Assembly: GCA_027484685.1 (NCBI GenBank) | Contig: JAIXSO010000027.1 | Location: 1 to 64,000, forward strand | Reading direction: 5' to 3' | DNA length: 64,000 nucleotides | From: Bacteroidota bacterium | GTDB lineage: Bacteria; Bacteroidota; Bacteroidia; UKL13-3 | Part shown: piece after piece, positions 7,864 through 16,331 of the stretch | How positions within the stretch are numbered: the first letter of the stretch is position 1 | How the letters are laid out: each line of letters begins with the position of its first letter | The notes under the pieces: generated by a model | Told to the model about the DNA's origin: nothing | Database searches by the model: none | Seen by the model: the letters and a program-made list of their open reading frames with translations, nothing else | Program-made: the position numbers and the translations under genes

Positions 7864-8050
7864 CCCACTATTCGTAGAGTTAGCAAAGCGCTCTACGGAT
7901 TTATAATGAATGTAGTGTTTGTAACACGGGCCTGAAAATACAGTTATTGCTATAAAAACAGCTTTATATGCTTTTTTTATGCTTTTATCCGCAAGTTTGA
8001 ATGTAGATTGTGAATAGTCCCGATGTATCGGGATTCGCACTCTGACATTA
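7864..8050. repeat. Composite intergenic repeat, long copy B
   Basis: It closely matches 4600-4800 block by block, including the hairpin GTAGAG/CTCTAC around TTAGCAAAGCG, GTAACACGGGCC, CGCAAGTTTGAATGTAGATT and the TCCCGATGTATCGGGA palindrome, and it ends CTCTGACATTAG. The protease gene starts 25 bp later. The rest of the 7597-8074 gap holds a GCCTAAC core at 7630 followed by AGCACATTTGGG, which echoes the element at 110-236. Confidence 0.8.
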
Positions 8051-8074
8051 GCAAGCAATTTAAACAGACAGACA

Positions 8075-8968
8075 ATGAATAATAAAAAAGTTTTACTTTC
8101 CGTATTAAGTGTTACTTTATTCCTGACCTTTTTCGCAGGTATTATAAGACACGATGTGGATGAAATAAAATATCTAAATCTTGCATCAGACAAACAGTTT
8201 GACTGTGTTGGAAGAGTTTATAAAGATACCTCTGCAAGTGGCTCTTGCGTTTTAATAAGTGACCGTTTTGTCTTGTCTGCAGCCCATGTATTTATTGATA
8301 GTGATACTCGACCAGACACAATGGAATTTAATGGTCAGACTGCCATAGCCTATGTTTCATACAATCATAGAGTAACCGATGTTACTAAACTATATTTGAT
8401 GTTTAATGGCCAAAAATTTAAAGTAAAAAAATTGTTTTTGCATCCTAACTATTTAAACAGCTTAACAAAGGGTTCATGTGACATAGCACTTTTAGAGTTG
8501 GAACAGCCCTTGAACAATATTACACCAGCAAAAATTAATAAATTATTTGACGAACTAAATTCAAATGTAGTGGGTGTTGGCTATGGTGCTTCTGGACCTG
8601 CTAATAGACCAGATTTAGTTGGTTTAAATAATAAAAAAATTGCAGGCGAAAATGTTATAGATAGCCTTGGAGGAGAAAAATATTTAGGCTATGAAACATT
8701 ACTCATTTGCGACTTTGATCATCCAAAACGCAAAGATTGTAATAAATTAGGAAGCACTATACCAAGACCACTGGAGTATATTTGTGCAGGCGGTGACAGT
8801 GGTGGCGGACTATTTAGACAAAAAAATAATACCTGGGAGTTAATAGGTATTTGCTCTGGTAGTGGTGTTGACATTAATCAACTAATGAAATCAGGATATT
8901 ACGGTCAGACCATGGATTGGACGAGAGTTTCATTGTTTACGAATTGGCTTAGCGTAAACACAAAATAA
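8075..8968 (+). CDS. Trypsin-like (S1) serine protease, exported
   Basis: A 297-aa chymotrypsin-fold protease. Residues 4-24 are a signal peptide or membrane anchor. The catalytic triad is complete: His71 in SAAH, Asp136 in CDIALLEL and Ser242 in GGDSGGG. Six cysteines (44, 58, 135, 212, 222, 237) could form disulfides in the periplasm or outside the cell. Secreted S1 proteases of this simple type are patchily distributed in bacteria and common in accessory DNA. There is no T9SS tail, so it is probably periplasmic or anchored. No inhibitor or partner gene is adjacent. Confidence 0.88.
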   Translation: MNNKKVLLSVLSVTLFLTFFAGIIRHDVDEIKYLNLASDKQFDCVGRVYKDTSASGSCVLISDRFVLSAAHVFIDSDTRPDTMEFNGQTAIAYVSYNHRVTDVTKLYLMFNGQKFKVKKLFLHPNYLNSLTKGSCDIALLELEQPLNNITPAKINKLFDELNSNVVGVGYGASGPANRPDLVGLNNKKIAGENVIDSLGGEKYLGYETLLICDFDHPKRKDCNKLGSTIPRPLEYICAGGDSGGGLFRQKNNTWELIGICSGSGVDINQLMKSGYYGQTMDWTRVSLFTNWLSVNTK

Positions 8969-8983
8969 ACTTCTTGCAACAAT

Positions 8984-9104
8984 GGTCTTGCACTATTGCC
9001 GTTAACGCACTAAAATGAGCAGTTAGTTTCGGATTATTTTTTATCTTAGTTGTCAGTTTTTGTATCGAAAACGGCAACTAGCGCAAGGCCTCGGAACGTT
9101 AGGA
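8984..9104. repeat. attC-like imperfect inverted repeat ending in GTTAGG
   Basis: The left arm GGTCTTGCACTATTGCCGTT pairs with AACGGCAACTAGCGCAAGGCC, with two mismatches and one bulged base. The left arm is followed by AACGCAC and the right arm by CGGAACGTTAGGAT. A long imperfect stem with an extrahelical base and a GTTAGG core at the end closest to the next gene is the layout of an integron attC, although about 65 bp separate the arms. It lies between the protease and TetR genes. Confidence 0.55.
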
Positions 9105-9125
9105 TAACTAAAAAAGCAACACTCA

Positions 9126-9674
9126 ATGACTGAAAAGACAGAAATATGGATAATTAAAGGGTACGAAACTTTTGCATTATTAGGTGAAAAAGGACTAATA
9201 ATAGAACAACTTGCAAAAGAAGTTGGAATAAGTAAATCATCTTTCTATCACCACTTTGCCGATTTGGACCTCTTTTTAGAAAAAATATTATTACATCACT
9301 TGTATAAATCGTCAATCATTGCCGAAAAGGAAAGAAAAGCAGAGAAAATTAATCCAGATTTGATCAATATTTTAATTGACCATAAAACTGATTTGCTTTT
9401 CAATAGACAGCTCAGGATAAACTCAAACATATCAAACTTTAAGGACACACTTATAAAATCAAATAAAATAATTGGTACAGATTTTATAAACCTTTGGCTG
9501 GCTGATACAAAAGTAAACTTGACACCAAAACAAACTGAAGGTATTTTTGAGTTAGCAATGGAAAATTTTTATCTTCAAATTAACCAAGACAACATCAACA
9601 AGGAATGGTTAACTACCTATTTTGACAATCTTATAAGGATTACACGAAACTTTGAAACAACCATTGTACGGTAG
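9126..9674 (+). CDS. TetR/AcrR-family regulator
   Basis: A 182-aa one-domain repressor. The N-terminal HTH spans residues 10-50 (GLIIEQLAKEVGISKSSFYHHF), a textbook TetR recognition helix with the typical SxFYxHF. The C-terminal ligand-binding region is helical and unassigned. The neighbouring membrane protein, 52 bp downstream on the same strand, is the likely target or passenger. The start ATG at 9126 is preceded by A-rich sequence. Confidence 0.85.
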   Translation: MTEKTEIWIIKGYETFALLGEKGLIIEQLAKEVGISKSSFYHHFADLDLFLEKILLHHLYKSSIIAEKERKAEKINPDLINILIDHKTDLLFNRQLRINSNISNFKDTLIKSNKIIGTDFINLWLADTKVNLTPKQTEGIFELAMENFYLQINQDNINKEWLTTYFDNLIRITRNFETTIVR

Positions 9675-9726
9675 CGACTAAAATGAAAGATGCTTAAGAA
9701 TTAAATTTGCCTAAATTTAAAAAATT

Positions 9727-10068
9727 ATGAGCAAAAACAATCTATTCAAAACTCTTCTAATGGTTCAGACAATTGGTCTATTAACATACACTTTATTTGC
9801 ATTTCAAAAAGAAGGTTCAGACTTATGGAGTGTATTTACCAATAATGTGTTATCATTAAATTGGTCGGGACAATTTAATCTTGACTTTATTTGTTACCTA
9901 ACACTTTCAGGTTTTTGGATAATGTGGAGAAACAAGTTTACAAACAAGTCAATTGTTTTGGGTTTAGTTGCAATGGTACTTGGTATAGTGTTATTTGCAC
10001 CATATGTGCTTTGGCTGACAAATAAAGAAAACGGAAACATAAAACGTGTATTAATTGGCGACAGATAG
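9727..10068 (+). CDS. Small membrane protein, DUF2834-like
   Basis: The 113-aa protein has three hydrophobic segments (about 10-25, 55-70 and 78-97). The FNLDF in a polar turn followed by a membrane segment resembles the DUF2834 pattern, though I cannot confirm membership. It follows the TetR gene and probably shares its promoter. No catalytic residues are visible. Confidence 0.5.
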   Translation: MSKNNLFKTLLMVQTIGLLTYTLFAFQKEGSDLWSVFTNNVLSLNWSGQFNLDFICYLTLSGFWIMWRNKFTNKSIVLGLVAMVLGIVLFAPYVLWLTNKENGNIKRVLIGDR

Positions 10069-10089
10069 AGAAAAAATGCAGGTAATAGC

Positions 10090-10165
10090 CTTTTAACAAT
10101 GGGGATTTTGTGCTTCTATGAAAGTTTAGTGCTAAAATATGCGCCTTCGTAAACCGTTATGAGGC
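10090..10165. repeat. Second copy of the GTGCTTCTATGA / AAACCGTTAT element
   Basis: It shares GTGCTTCTATGA (10110-10121) with the element at 110-236 and ends GTAAACCGTTATGAGG, as that one ends GCAAACCGTTATCGG. The internal part is shorter. It marks the end of the TetR/membrane-protein cassette. Confidence 0.5.
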
Positions 10166-10348
10166 ATTTTACAATGAAAGAAGGGATAAAAATATAGTTA
10201 TAAAAATTGACGATAAAATTAGACCACATGAGTGGTTTGACTTTCACATATTAAACTACAACGGTTTCAATCTTACAGTTACCAGTAGCTAGTAATAAAT
10301 TACACCTTAATTATAAAAGTTGGACTAAAAATTTATAAAACATTGTAG

Positions 10349-10534
10349 AAAGAAAGTGCTACATATTTCAAAAGAGCTGTATTTGCTTTTTGTGTTTTCT
10401 GAATCATTACAGTTGTTTGTATTTTTTACAAAACAATTCTAGGCACCTTTTCAAGCACAAATAATACTTTTTTGGATGGCCTTTTAATAACCATTGCGGT
10501 TTTTTATAAGCGCAATATTGGCTTTGTTTATTAA
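10349..10534 (+). pseudogene. Possible decayed membrane-protein gene
   Basis: One frame reads about 60 codons of hydrophobic, protein-like sequence interrupted by a single TGA and lacking a start (KESATYFKRAVFAFCVF, stop, then IITVVCIFY, then GTFSSTNNTFLDGLLITIAV). The composition suggests a membrane protein fragment. The rest of the 10.17-10.78 kb gap shows nothing I can name. Confidence is low, as AT-rich DNA often gives hydrophobic frames by chance. Confidence 0.22.
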
Positions 10535-10778
10535 GACATTTCTTTATTAAATAAATTGAACTAACCGAGAACCCAGAATAATTATGATTTGCGTATTGCT
10601 TTATGGAACAAATAGCACTATGACGAGAAGATTAATTAATAAAAATAGTAACGAAATGCCCCGAGTTTTTTGTTTTTACCAAACAACATTACTTTTTAGT
10701 TTTACTCAACATGTCATAAAAAAGCGATCCTATACCAAGGCTGTTTTTTATGTTCAATTAAATAATGTCTACAATAAA

Positions 10779-10841
10779 TTCAAATTTTAAATAAGTAGTA
10801 AAGATATAAAATCGTTTTTATTTGGAGATTATCCGGTCTAG
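10779..10841 (+). pseudogene. Remnant of an ADP-ribosylglycohydrolase gene start
   Basis: TTCAAATTTTAAATAAGTAG and the following bases match the 5' end of the intact gene at 16332, including about 10 bp upstream of its start codon. Codons from 10791 read ISSKDIKSFLFG, against MSNKDIKSVLFG in the intact gene, with several synonymous differences. The start is ATA and a TAG follows 16 codons on. It is a decayed partial duplicate, about 5.5 kb from its relative. Confidence 0.65.
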
Positions 10842-10876
10842 GCTTGTCTTCGCCAGCAATAAAACGTTTTTTTTAC

Positions 10877-10960
10877 TTTGTTTTTTATTCTTTTATCTGC
10901 AAGTTTGAATACAAAATGTATTAGGACCAATAAATCTAGCATTCACACACTGCCATTAGC
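10877..10960. repeat. Intergenic repeat, right segment, degenerate copy
   Basis: It contains CTTTGTTTTTTATTCTTTTA, CTGCAAGTTTGAATA and ends CACACTGCCATTAG. The middle differs from other copies (ATGTATTAGGACCAATAAAT). The metal-transporter gene starts 31 bp later. Confidence 0.65.
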
Positions 10961-10990
10961 AGTAATGGTGAGGTACTCTAACTGTAGACC

Positions 10991-11788
10991 ATGAAAAAAA
11001 CAACATTTAAAATATCAAAAATGGACTGCCCATCCGAAGAACAAATGATACGGATGAAACTTGCCGATTTGACAAATATTAATTTCTTGGACTTTGATAT
11101 AGCTAATAGACAACTAAACGTTTTTCACTCAGGTAACTACGACCAAATTTTTCAACGCCTTGATAGTTTAAAGTTTGACACGTTACTTATTGACAGCGTA
11201 TTGGCAGACAATTATATTTCAACAACCAATAACAAAGTACAAGAACGAAAATTACTTTGGCAAGTTTTAGCGATTAATTTTTTCTTTTTTGCACTTGAAC
11301 TTACAACAGGTTTTATGTCAAACTCAATGGGACTTACTGCCGATAGTTTGGATATGCTTGCTGACAGTATTGTTTACGGACTTGCACTTTTTGCAGTAAG
11401 TGGGACAATGACACGAAAAAAAAACATTGCAAAATCAGCAGGATATTTTCAGATAATACTTGCCATTTTTGGTTTTATTGAAGTTGTAAGGCGATTTATT
11501 GGACTTGAAACAGTTCCCTCGTTCAAAACAATGATAATTATTTCTACGCTTGCACTAATTGGCAATGGACTATGTTTGTTTTTATTACAAAAGAGCAAAA
11601 GTAAGGAAGCACATATGCAAGCAAGTATGATTTTTACATCAAATGACGTAATAGTAAACATTGGAGTTATAATAGCAGGAGGAATGGTTTATTTAACAAA
11701 CTCAAAATATCCTGACCTTTTGGTTGGGACAGTGGTATTTTTCATTGTTGGGCATGGCGCAATTAAAATATTGAAATTATCAAAATGA
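10991..11788 (+). CDS. HMA-domain / CDF-type cation efflux fusion protein
   Basis: A 265-aa membrane protein. Residues 1-75 form a ferredoxin-like HMA metal-binding domain with a single cysteine (KMDCPSEE) instead of CxxC. Residues 90-260 are the cation diffusion facilitator core: about six hydrophobic segments with LTADSLDMLADSIVYG, in which the aspartates sit where the CDF zinc site (HxxxD/DxxxD) lies. The usual cytoplasmic C-terminal domain of CDF proteins is absent. It probably exports a divalent metal from the cytoplasm. Repeats flank it on both sides and no regulator is adjacent. Confidence 0.75.
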   Translation: MKKTTFKISKMDCPSEEQMIRMKLADLTNINFLDFDIANRQLNVFHSGNYDQIFQRLDSLKFDTLLIDSVLADNYISTTNNKVQERKLLWQVLAINFFFFALELTTGFMSNSMGLTADSLDMLADSIVYGLALFAVSGTMTRKKNIAKSAGYFQIILAIFGFIEVVRRFIGLETVPSFKTMIIISTLALIGNGLCLFLLQKSKSKEAHMQASMIFTSNDVIVNIGVIIAGGMVYLTNSKYPDLLVGTVVFFIVGHGAIKILKLSK

Positions 11789-11811
11789 CAATGAAGAAAG
11801 AACCACTAAAG

Positions 11812-12050
11812 TTAACACATAAGGCTGATACTTAGCTCCGCCTTTTTGCGGAGATGCGATTTAAACACTGTAGTTATCAGCGCTTTGATGACAGTAACGA
11901 AATATATTTATCTTGGAGCATTTAACAACAAGTTTTCTTTGCTTAATTGATATTTAACTGCTACACCAACAGCTTATGAAAAATAAATTTTGCTTTGTTT
12001 TTTCAGGTTTAATAAAAATGTTTACAACCCTACAAAGAGATACAGTAACC
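11812..12050. repeat. Composite intergenic repeat, most degenerate copy
   Basis: The left part (GTTAACACATAAGGCTGATA, GGAGATGCGATTT, GCGCTTTGATGACAGTAAC) aligns with 1936-2070 and 6580-6710. The right part from about 11990 (GCTTTGTTTTTTCAGG, AAAATGTTTACAACC) aligns with 2241-2270. A 6-bp hairpin CTCCGC/GCGGAG lies near 11836. The following gene begins 80 bp downstream. Confidence 0.6.
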
Positions 12051-12129
12051 ATTACAGTACAAAAATGGAAATTAAATTGGAAGAATTTAGCTATAATATG
12101 TTCAATTTTGTTTTATATTTCAATTTTCA

Positions 12130-13533
12130 ATGAAACGATTATATTTAATTGCAATTCTTTTTATTAATGCTTTGTGTAATTCTTTTGCACAAAATGTAGC
12201 TGCTCCTGATAGTGTTATACATAAAGCCTTAGAGTGCTTTCAACCCAATAGAAAATTACCCGTTTTTTATTATGATAAAGGCAAAAGTACCAAGGCAGTT
12301 ACCGATACTTTCTGGATTTGGAATACCACCAAAAGAGATATTTCTGTTTATTTAAACCCATATTATCACAAAGATTGGAATATGCCCTGCATAGTAAAAG
12401 CCAATAGCAAAGCGCCTTTGGTGTACTACCAAGTATTTGAAAATTTTGAAGGTTATTATTCTCCTATTAATCAAATGGCAAGAATAGAATATGGCAATGA
12501 ACATTTAACTGTTACTTTATACACGCAACTTGCAAATAAAAATGCTGCTAAGCATAAAATGCCAGATGGTAGTTTGCAATTTACCCTTCCGTTAGACAGT
12601 TTAAAGCACAATTATTTATATACTTTTCCAAATGGTATAATGAAAGAAGCTGGCTGCAAACTAAATGCTGATAGCAGTAAAATTGGAGGAATTGTTACAA
12701 AAGCAAGATTTGGCGATGGCTATGATGTAGCATATCATGGTAAAGAATTTAGCTTTGAATTAATGAATGCAGACATCAAAGATTGTAAAGTATATTATAA
12801 AAATGAGTTGCACGCAAAAGACTATCCAATTTATATAACAAGCAATAAATTCAAATACCTATTTCCTGAAAAAGCCAGCGAACTAAAAATAGTAAAAGAT
12901 AGTAGCAGTGTTACTTACCCTTTGGTAGATGGGGCAAATAATAGAACTTTTCAATTGTACCTTATTAAACCTAACGAACCTTATATGATTGTAAATAATA
13001 TAAAGCGACCTGTGGATTACAAACACCATCAATATTGTGTATTTTATAATGCGCTGCCAAGTATAGAAAATAACACAACCACTTTTCGTGATTATCAAAA
13101 AGATTACCCTGATTTAAAAATATACAATATCCATTATAAAACCGTTTTTGATATAGAAAATTTAAGTGAAACCAGCAGAATAAATATCTTACAAGAGTTG
13201 CAAAAAGACAGTTCGGTAAGATGCATAATTAAACTAATTTCTAAAACAGATGGCAAAAATAATTTTCATATTTTTGATAATAGCATATACTGTATTTTAC
13301 CAACAACTGTGCAACAAGAAAATTTAATAGAAAAAGCAAAGAAATTTGGTTTTGAATATTTAACAACACAAGCTGTAAGCAGCTTTACGCATTTTTTTAA
13401 TTATAAAAATAAATTGTGGGACGAAAAAGCAATGCAGCAATTTAATAAGCTTTACCAAAACTATCCCTATTACGATTTTAAAATTAACTATTATCTAATT
13501 GCTGAACCTGACATAAACAATGTAGAAAAATAA
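12130..13533 (+). CDS. Exported protein of unknown function (467 aa)
   Basis: A signal peptide covers residues 1-20 (cleavage after SFA). The first 130 residues alternate in a beta-strand pattern with DTFWIWNTTKRDISVYLNP and an EGYYSP turn, reminiscent of Ig-like DUF1573 domains that occur in Bacteroidota exported proteins. The rest is unassigned. There is no T9SS tail and no lipobox, so it is probably periplasmic. It stands alone between two repeat copies. I do not recognise the family. Confidence 0.65.
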   Translation: MKRLYLIAILFINALCNSFAQNVAAPDSVIHKALECFQPNRKLPVFYYDKGKSTKAVTDTFWIWNTTKRDISVYLNPYYHKDWNMPCIVKANSKAPLVYYQVFENFEGYYSPINQMARIEYGNEHLTVTLYTQLANKNAAKHKMPDGSLQFTLPLDSLKHNYLYTFPNGIMKEAGCKLNADSSKIGGIVTKARFGDGYDVAYHGKEFSFELMNADIKDCKVYYKNELHAKDYPIYITSNKFKYLFPEKASELKIVKDSSSVTYPLVDGANNRTFQLYLIKPNEPYMIVNNIKRPVDYKHHQYCVFYNALPSIENNTTTFRDYQKDYPDLKIYNIHYKTVFDIENLSETSRINILQELQKDSSVRCIIKLISKTDGKNNFHIFDNSIYCILPTTVQQENLIEKAKKFGFEYLTTQAVSSFTHFFNYKNKLWDEKAMQQFNKLYQNYPYYDFKINYYLIAEPDINNVEK

Positions 13534-13604
13534 TGAAAATAATGACTAAGGTTGATATTTTTACCAATCATTTATTTACCAAAAGTTTAAAAACAAGTCC
13601 AAAA

Positions 13605-13684
13605 TATTTTTTATGCAGTTATTCGCATGTTTACATCCAGTTTAACAATCTTGATGCATTGGAATTCAAAGGCTGAACTAACAT
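13605..13684. repeat. Intergenic repeat, right segment, last copy
   Basis: It contains TTTTTTATGCAGTTATTCGC, CATGTTTACATCCAGTTT and ends GGCTGAACTAA. It most resembles the copy at 2241-2320 (both have GCATGTTTACATCCA). The next start codon is only 9 bp away, so the segment acts as that gene's leader. Confidence 0.65.
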
Positions 13685-13692
13685 AAATACCT

Positions 13693-14130
13693 ATGAGACC
13701 TATTTTTTTCATATTGATAATTTTTGTTTTACTTATTTCTTGTGTTGAAAATAATTCAAGCAATAAAACGCCAACCCTTTATCAAACGTGGATTTTGGAT
13801 AGTGCTTCCATTTTTCCAGTAATTATACCATCTTTTTGCGACAGTCTTTATAAAGGAGCATTATTAACTTTTACAAAAGACAATAAGTTTATTGTACATA
13901 ATAATGGCGACACTTGTGGAGAGTATTATTACACATTTGACAGCCTAACAAATACAATAAATGTGGCAGAATTTGACATGATTTTCAGCTTAGATTCCGT
14001 TACTTTTTCTAACGATAAATTAGAAATGAAAAGTGATTTTACCAAGTTTCCACACCATTCGGGAACACAGCATCTTTATATTATTGAACATGGAAATCAT
14101 TTATTTCTCAAAGCATACAAAAACCACTAA
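13693..14130 (+). CDS. Small lipoprotein, lipocalin-like
   Basis: The protein has 145 aa with a lipoprotein signal (lipobox LLISC, Cys17). The mature part is about 128 residues of predicted beta structure with the TWILDSAS, GALLTFTKDNKF and GEYYYTFD pattern common to lipocalin-like Bacteroidota lipoproteins. It should be anchored in the periplasm or on the outer membrane. No ligand can be inferred. Confidence 0.7.
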   Translation: MRPIFFILIIFVLLISCVENNSSNKTPTLYQTWILDSASIFPVIIPSFCDSLYKGALLTFTKDNKFIVHNNGDTCGEYYYTFDSLTNTINVAEFDMIFSLDSVTFSNDKLEMKSDFTKFPHHSGTQHLYIIEHGNHLFLKAYKNH

Positions 14131-14196
14131 ATTTCTCAGAAAAACCTTGCTTGCTAAATGAATAGCAGCTATAAACTATCGGAACACAAAAACTTT

Positions 14197-14652
14197 ATGG
14201 ATGCAGAAATAATTAAACTTAACCCAACAGATACAAACGATTTTTCATACTTAATAAAAGTATTTGAAGCTGTTTTTGAATGGGAAAACAGTTACCTTCT
14301 TAAAAGAGAACATTTAGAAAAACTATTAGGCAACTCAAAATTTTTAGTTTTTGTAGCCAAGATAGATAAGGAAATAATAGGTGAACTTACCGCACATGTT
14401 TTAGATAGGTACGATACAGAAAAATCATCTGTTTATATTTATGACCTAGCTATAACAACCCATTATCAGCGAAAAGGAATTGGCAAAAGGTTAATTGCTA
14501 CCTTAAATGACTATTGCACTAAGAATGGTTGTAATGAAGTTCTTGTTCAAGCAGAAACTGACGATTTTCAAGCTGTTAATTTTTACAGAACCACACCAAT
14601 AACTAGCGAACTAAAAGCAACACACTTTACCTATTCTTTTGACAATAATTGA
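14197..14652 (+). CDS. AAC(3)-I-like GNAT N-acetyltransferase
   Basis: From the ATG at 14197 the protein is 151 aa and aligns in layout with AAC(3)-I aminoglycoside acetyltransferases: FEAVFEWENSY, HLEKLLGNSKFLVFVA, TAHVLDRYDTEKSSVYIYDL and the acetyl-CoA loop HYQRKGIGKRLI (QxxGxG), then VLVQAE with DFQAVNFY. An in-frame ATG at 14158 would add 13 residues with no counterpart in the family. Enzymes of this group acetylate the 3-amino group of gentamicin-type drugs, but close non-resistance relatives exist, so resistance is not established. Classical AAC(3)-I genes travel as integron cassettes, which fits the repeat-rich setting. Confidence 0.75.
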   Translation: MDAEIIKLNPTDTNDFSYLIKVFEAVFEWENSYLLKREHLEKLLGNSKFLVFVAKIDKEIIGELTAHVLDRYDTEKSSVYIYDLAITTHYQRKGIGKRLIATLNDYCTKNGCNEVLVQAETDDFQAVNFYRTTPITSELKATHFTYSFDNN

Positions 14653-14967
14653 AAAAAGCAATGATTTAAAGTAAAAATAACCTTTAACAAAACAGTTCTA
14701 TTAGCTTAAAATTCAGTTTAGTTATTTATGTTTGTATAAGTTGCTTTAGTAATTTTAAATGTAGTAGAATGAGAAAACCCGCCATTAAGAAATAGAACAT
14801 CAGAATGGGCAGAAAGCATTTGTAAAATAAAAACAGAAACCGACCCCAAATGGAACCAAACTTTTAAATGCTGTAAAACAACGATTCTTGTAATAAAATC
14901 AATAAACAGCTTTTTCTTCAAGAAATATAAAATTTCTGAACCTATTTCTTATTTTTAAACCAAATCA

Positions 14968-15621
14968 ATGACACCTAAAAAACTTTGGCCAACTGCATTT
15001 ATTCTGTTGTTAATACATATGATAATTCAATATGTATTCTACATGAACTTAGACCTAACAAAAGATATTGATATTTATATCTTTGTCCTAGAATTTATTG
15101 GCCAATTAACAATAGCAATAATTGCTGGATTATTACTAGGTGTATTAATTGCATTCATACCATTTAAACAAAAAAGATTTAAAGAGAAGGTCAAAACAAC
15201 AGTTCCATTATTAACTAGTTTTGTGCTATTGGTTTTTATTTCAGTATTTGGTTATTCAATTTACTTAAAAAAAGTTAAAGGAATTGACTTAAGGCCATTG
15301 AATAAATACGAAGACATATCAATACCAGCAAATATTAACTGTTCCATGGTTCGTAGCGGTAAATTTGAGTCTGATAAAACGTTTATTGAAAGAATAGAAA
15401 ACAAACAAATTCAAACGGATAAAAAAACAGGCGAGAAAAAAGAATTTACAGTAGAATGGATAAACGATTGTGAGTATGTTTTAACCTCCACTAAAGATAG
15501 TTTGGAAATAATTAGGGTAAAAATAACGGAGGTAAACCCTAACGGTTATGGTTGTTATGTTATTTCAGACAAAAAAGTAGATAGATACCCAATTTATTTA
15601 ACAATTAAGCGAGTTAAATAA
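14968..15621 (+). CDS. Membrane protein with C-terminal soluble domain
   Basis: The protein has 217 aa. Three hydrophobic segments (about 8-26, 38-60, 73-93) are followed by a 120-residue soluble domain: NCSMVRSGKFESDKTF, then IQTDKKTGEKKEFTVEW, then NDCEYVLT. That domain closely resembles a small Bacteroidota family with conserved GKF, W and CEYxL residues, often left as hypothetical or mislabelled as topoisomerase. Two cysteines could form a disulfide. About 315 bp before it hold no recognisable gene or repeat. Confidence 0.6.
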   Translation: MTPKKLWPTAFILLLIHMIIQYVFYMNLDLTKDIDIYIFVLEFIGQLTIAIIAGLLLGVLIAFIPFKQKRFKEKVKTTVPLLTSFVLLVFISVFGYSIYLKKVKGIDLRPLNKYEDISIPANINCSMVRSGKFESDKTFIERIENKQIQTDKKTGEKKEFTVEWINDCEYVLTSTKDSLEIIRVKITEVNPNGYGCYVISDKKVDRYPIYLTIKRVK

Positions 15622-15672
15622 TTTAAAAACGAAAAATTTTAACCAATTTTATCACATAAATACAATTTACAT

Positions 15673-16302
15673 ATGATGGATGATGACTTTGCAAACGACA
15701 AAGAAAGTTTGGAGAAAAGAGCAATGGAAAAAGCTTACGAAGCAATGCAAGAAAGTTGTGTAGCTTTAATTTGTAAGGAGTTGAATTGTAAAGCGGCTTC
15801 ACCCATAAACCTTGAAAAGTTTCACATGTTTGAATCCTTAGACGCAACAAGCGTTCGGTCATTTAAATCAACCAATCAAAACAATGAATTAAGGGTGGAT
15901 TTGGTAGAATATTACTCCGAAGCACCAACAGCTAAATCGTCAAATGGGGGTACTGACGTGTATTTTTTTGGACATTTAGTGGTTAATACTAATTACCCCA
16001 AAACCTACATACACAAAGAAACCATTAAAGATAAAATAGAAGATATATTTTTAAAACAAGATGTTGATTTTTCAAATAACAAAAAGTTTTCAAAAAGATT
16101 TCAGGTGTTAACAGCAGATAGAGGGTGTTTACTAGATTTGTTGCAATTTAAACCATTGGATGACTTAGCGAACTTTCCTGAAATGGAAATTGAGTTATCG
16201 GGTAATATGTTATTATTCAGAAACTCGCGTAAGGCTATTTCTATGCTAGAAGCGGCTAATTTTTGTAAGTTGGCAAAGACAATTTTGGCAATATTTAATT
16301 AA
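15673..16302 (+). CDS. Hypothetical protein, weakly DUF3137-like
   Basis: The protein has 209 aa, is soluble and has no signal. The order of GHLVVNTNYPKTYI, then KFSKRFQVLTADRG, then EIELSGNMLLFRN recalls DUF3137 proteins (a kinked beta domain with an F-x-V core), but I regard this as weak. It follows the membrane protein by 51 bp and precedes the ADP-ribosylglycohydrolase by 29 bp, so all three may be co-transcribed. Function is unknown. Confidence 0.55.
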   Translation: MMDDDFANDKESLEKRAMEKAYEAMQESCVALICKELNCKAASPINLEKFHMFESLDATSVRSFKSTNQNNELRVDLVEYYSEAPTAKSSNGGTDVYFFGHLVVNTNYPKTYIHKETIKDKIEDIFLKQDVDFSNNKKFSKRFQVLTADRGCLLDLLQFKPLDDLANFPEMEIELSGNMLLFRNSRKAISMLEAANFCKLAKTILAIFN

Positions 16303-16331
16303 ATAATGACCACAAATAAAACAAGTTTTAA

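Noticed and set aside
7717-8193. 158-aa minus-strand frame
   Set aside because: It is antisense to a repeat and to the start of the protease gene, and has no signal, domain or codon pattern of a gene.
10584-10790. 68-aa plus-strand frame
   Set aside because: Composition is that of random AT-rich sequence. It lies in a decayed gap and has no leader or neighbour support.
11976-12167. 63-aa plus-strand frame
   Set aside because: It overlaps the degenerate repeat and the true start of the exported-protein gene in another frame.
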